A stretch of 9,943 nucleotides of DNA from NCBI GenBank assembly GCA_026991215.1, contig JALXBY010000375.1:1-9943 (forward strand). Direction: 5' to 3'. The notes beneath the pieces were generated by a model. It ran no database searches. It had not been told where the DNA came from and worked only from the letters and a program-made list of their open reading frames with translations. This document shows, piece by piece, positions 8,613 to 9,943 of the stretch (position 1 is the stretch's first letter; each line of letters begins with the position of its first letter). The translations under genes and the position numbers were made by a program. The stretch is from Anaerolineales bacterium (GTDB taxonomy: Bacteria > Chloroflexota > Anaerolineae > Anaerolineales > DRMV01).

Positions 8613-9201
8613 GGCGGGGCATCGGGAGGCGGAGCAAACGGTACAGGCGGGCTTCTTCCGAAGGCGTGGCATAGCGCCACTGCCCAGGCTGCAGGCCGTG
8701 CAGGGTCAGCGGCCCGATGGCCCAGCGAATCAAGCGTAAGGTAGGCAGGCCCACGGCCGCGGTCATCTTGCGGACCTGGTGCTTCTTGCCTTCCCACAGG
8801 GTGATTTGCAGCCAGGTCGTGGGTCCGCGGGAGCGGGCCGGTGGGTTCCGGGGCCAGACGTGGGGCGCCTGGGGCATGACCACCACCCTGGCCGGCCGGG
8901 TGACGTAGCCATCCTTCAGCCGTACCCCCTGCTGCAGCCGGGCCAGCGCGTGGCGGTCCGGCACGCCTTCCACCAGGACCCAGTACACCTTGGGCAGTTT
9001 ATAGCGGGGATGGGTGATGCGGTGGATGAGCCGGCCATCGTCGGTGAGGAGGAGCAGGCCTTCGGAACGCAGGTCCAGCCGGCCCGCGGGGTACACCCTG
9101 GGCACGGGGATGTACTGCTTGAGGGTGGGCCGGCCCAGGTCGTCCGGGTCGGTAAACGAGGAAAGCACGCCGTAGGGTTTGTTGAAGAGGAGCAGGGTCA
9201 T
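8593..9201 (-). CDS. rluE: 23S rRNA pseudouridine synthase, RluE-like (RsuA/RluB/E/F family)
   Basis: The 202-residue enzyme isomerises a uridine in rRNA to pseudouridine. It begins directly with the catalytic domain (LLFNKPYGVLSSFTD) and has no S4 domain, as in E. coli RluE. The catalytic motif GRLDLRSEGLLLLTDDG is at residues 40-56, with Asp43 as the nucleophile. WPRNPPARSRGPTTWLQITLWEGKKHQVRKMTAAVGLPTLRLIR follows the RluE pattern very closely, so the likely target is the E. coli U2457 equivalent in 23S rRNA; this specificity is inferred. No ribosome binding site is visible: the ATG is preceded almost immediately by heptamer repeats. The C-terminus (MPRHGKPAR) overlaps the start of the next gene. 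Confidence 0.93.
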   Translation of the reverse strand: MTLLLFNKPYGVLSSFTDPDDLGRPTLKQYIPVPRVYPAGRLDLRSEGLLLLTDDGRLIHRITHPRYKLPKVYWVLVEGVPDRHALARLQQGVRLKDGYVTRPARVVVMPQAPHVWPRNPPARSRGPTTWLQITLWEGKKHQVRKMTAAVGLPTLRLIRWAIGPLTLHGLQPGQWRYATPSEEARLYRLLRLPMPRHGKPAR

Positions 9202-9202
9202 A

Positions 9203-9265
9203 GCAGTCAGCGGTCGGCGGTCGGCAGTCAGCGGTCAGCAGTCGGCAGTCGGCGGTCGGCGGTTG
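9203..9265 (+). repeat. Nine tandem heptamers, GCRGTCR (YGACYGC on the minus strand)
   Basis: Nine units of 7 bp run without interruption: GCAGTCA, GCGGTCG, GCGGTCG, GCAGTCA, GCGGTCA, GCAGTCG, GCAGTCG, GCGGTCG and GCGGTTG. Variation is nearly confined to the third and seventh positions; the last unit also has T for C at position 6. The array fills 63 of the 72 bp between the propeller-like gene and the pseudouridine synthase gene and ends 1 nt before the latter's ATG. It resembles the short tandem heptanucleotide repeats (STRRs) known in cyanobacteria. Confidence 0.93.
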
Positions 9266-9273
9266 GTGGGCCG

Positions 9274-9943
9274 CTATGGCAACGCAGCAGCGTAGATGTC
9301 GTTGGTCGTGGCCACGAAGAGGTAGGGTGTGTTCCCAAAGCGCTGCACCAGGAACGTCGTCGGCACCTGGGGCCAGGGGGTTTCGGGGCGGTACTGGGCC
9401 AGATAACGCAGTTTCAGGGAAAAGCGAAAGACCCGGCCCTGCAAGGCGTCCAGGAAGAACAGGGTCGGTTCCGGACCCCGGTAGAGGTCCATGGCCGCGA
9501 AGCGGGTGTTGGGCCAGATGGGGTAGGTCTGTTCGGCCCGCTCCGGCCGCCGGTCGCGAAAGGCCAGGGGTTCGCACTGGGTTGCGGCCTCCTCCTGCAG
9601 GGGGAAGATACAACGCATGACCCGTCCGTCCACGAACAGCAGGAACATCTCCCCCCGCCACACCGCGAAGTCCACCACCTGGTCCAGGTCGGGCTTTGGG
9701 GCTTCGGGCGGGAACAGGGACCGAGGTACCCCGGCCGCGGGGTTCGGCGCTTCCAGCACGAAGATGTTGCCCTGGCCCACGTCCAGCACGTAGAGCAAAC
9801 CCTCAAAGGCCCGGACCCGGAAGATGTGCTCCCAGGGCCGGGTCGGGACCGGCAGGATACGAAGCAGGGCCTCCCGTTCCGGACTGCAGAGCAGCATGTT
9901 CCCCAGTTCGTCGAATGCAGCCAGTTCGTAGGGCGAGTCGCGC
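9274..9943 (-). CDS. Propeller-like protein of unknown function (5' end missing)
   Basis: The frame is open from the right edge of the window to a TAG at 9276-9274, giving 222 residues. The ATG at 9897 is probably internal, because the codons before it (RDSPYELAAFDELGN) continue the same pattern. Repeating blocks suggest blades of a beta-propeller: FDELGNMLLCSPE, VRAFEGLLYVLDVGQGNIFVLEAP, VVDFAVWRGEMFLLFVDGRVMRC, LYRGPEPTLFFLDALQGRVFRFSLKLRYLAQYRP and FGNTPYLFVATTNDIYAA. The resemblance I recall is to uncharacterised secreted or membrane-anchored proteins of Chloroflexota; this is from memory. No catalytic motif is visible. The N-terminus, where a signal peptide or fused domain would be, is outside the window. 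It lies 72 bp upstream of the pseudouridine synthase gene on the same strand. Confidence 0.72.
   Translation of the reverse strand, partial: RDSPYELAAFDELGNMLLCSPEREALLRILPVPTRPWEHIFRVRAFEGLLYVLDVGQGNIFVLEAPNPAAGVPRSLFPPEAPKPDLDQVVDFAVWRGEMFLLFVDGRVMRCIFPLQEEAATQCEPLAFRDRRPERAEQTYPIWPNTRFAAMDLYRGPEPTLFFLDALQGRVFRFSLKLRYLAQYRPETPWPQVPTTFLVQRFGNTPYLFVATTNDIYAAALP

Noticed and set aside
9203..9265. Heptamer array considered as a CRISPR or as coding sequence
   Set aside because: The units are 7 bp with no spacers, so it is not a CRISPR. The upstream gene has stopped at 9274 and the downstream protein begins with its catalytic domain at 9201.

Overview
The window is GC-rich (about two thirds G+C) bacterial chromosome. 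It most resembles a Chloroflexota genome of the Anaerolineae type. That placement rests on the style of the RpoC protein, a propeller-like protein of a kind I associate with that phylum, and short GC-rich dispersed and heptanucleotide repeats between genes. It is an inference; no rRNA or other strong taxonomic marker is present.

Layout. On the plus strand, positions 1-2939 hold the 3' two thirds or more of rpoC (RNA polymerase beta'), followed by a strong intrinsic terminator. Everything after it lies on the minus strand, so rpoC converges with the neighbouring genes. Read in the direction of transcription, from the right edge leftwards, these are: a partial propeller-like protein (9943-9274), an RluE-type 23S rRNA pseudouridine synthase (9201-8593), a YfhO-like polytopic membrane protein of the GT-C type (8612-6531, overlapping the synthase gene by 20 bp), a bifunctional CoaBC for coenzyme A synthesis (6381-4837), a small DUF503/YlxP protein (4684-4400), and a lipoprotein substrate-binding protein of the branched-chain amino acid (LivJ/LivK) type (4262-3069). 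The last gene has its own near-consensus sigma-70 promoter and its own terminator, so it is probably a single-gene unit. The other five may be partly co-transcribed, but their functions do not form one pathway.

The intergenic spaces hold most of the unexplained structure: nine tandem heptamers filling the leader of the pseudouridine synthase gene, a 31-bp unit repeated twice upstream of coaBC, and two perfect hairpins with the same CGAAG centre between coaBC and the DUF503 gene. Within genes, the most notable points are in CoaBC, which has substitutions at two canonical CoaC catalytic positions and a Trp-rich C-terminal extension of about 109 residues. I found no mobile element, CRISPR array, tRNA, rRNA or recognisable defence system. 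No stretch longer than 300 bp lacks a gene.
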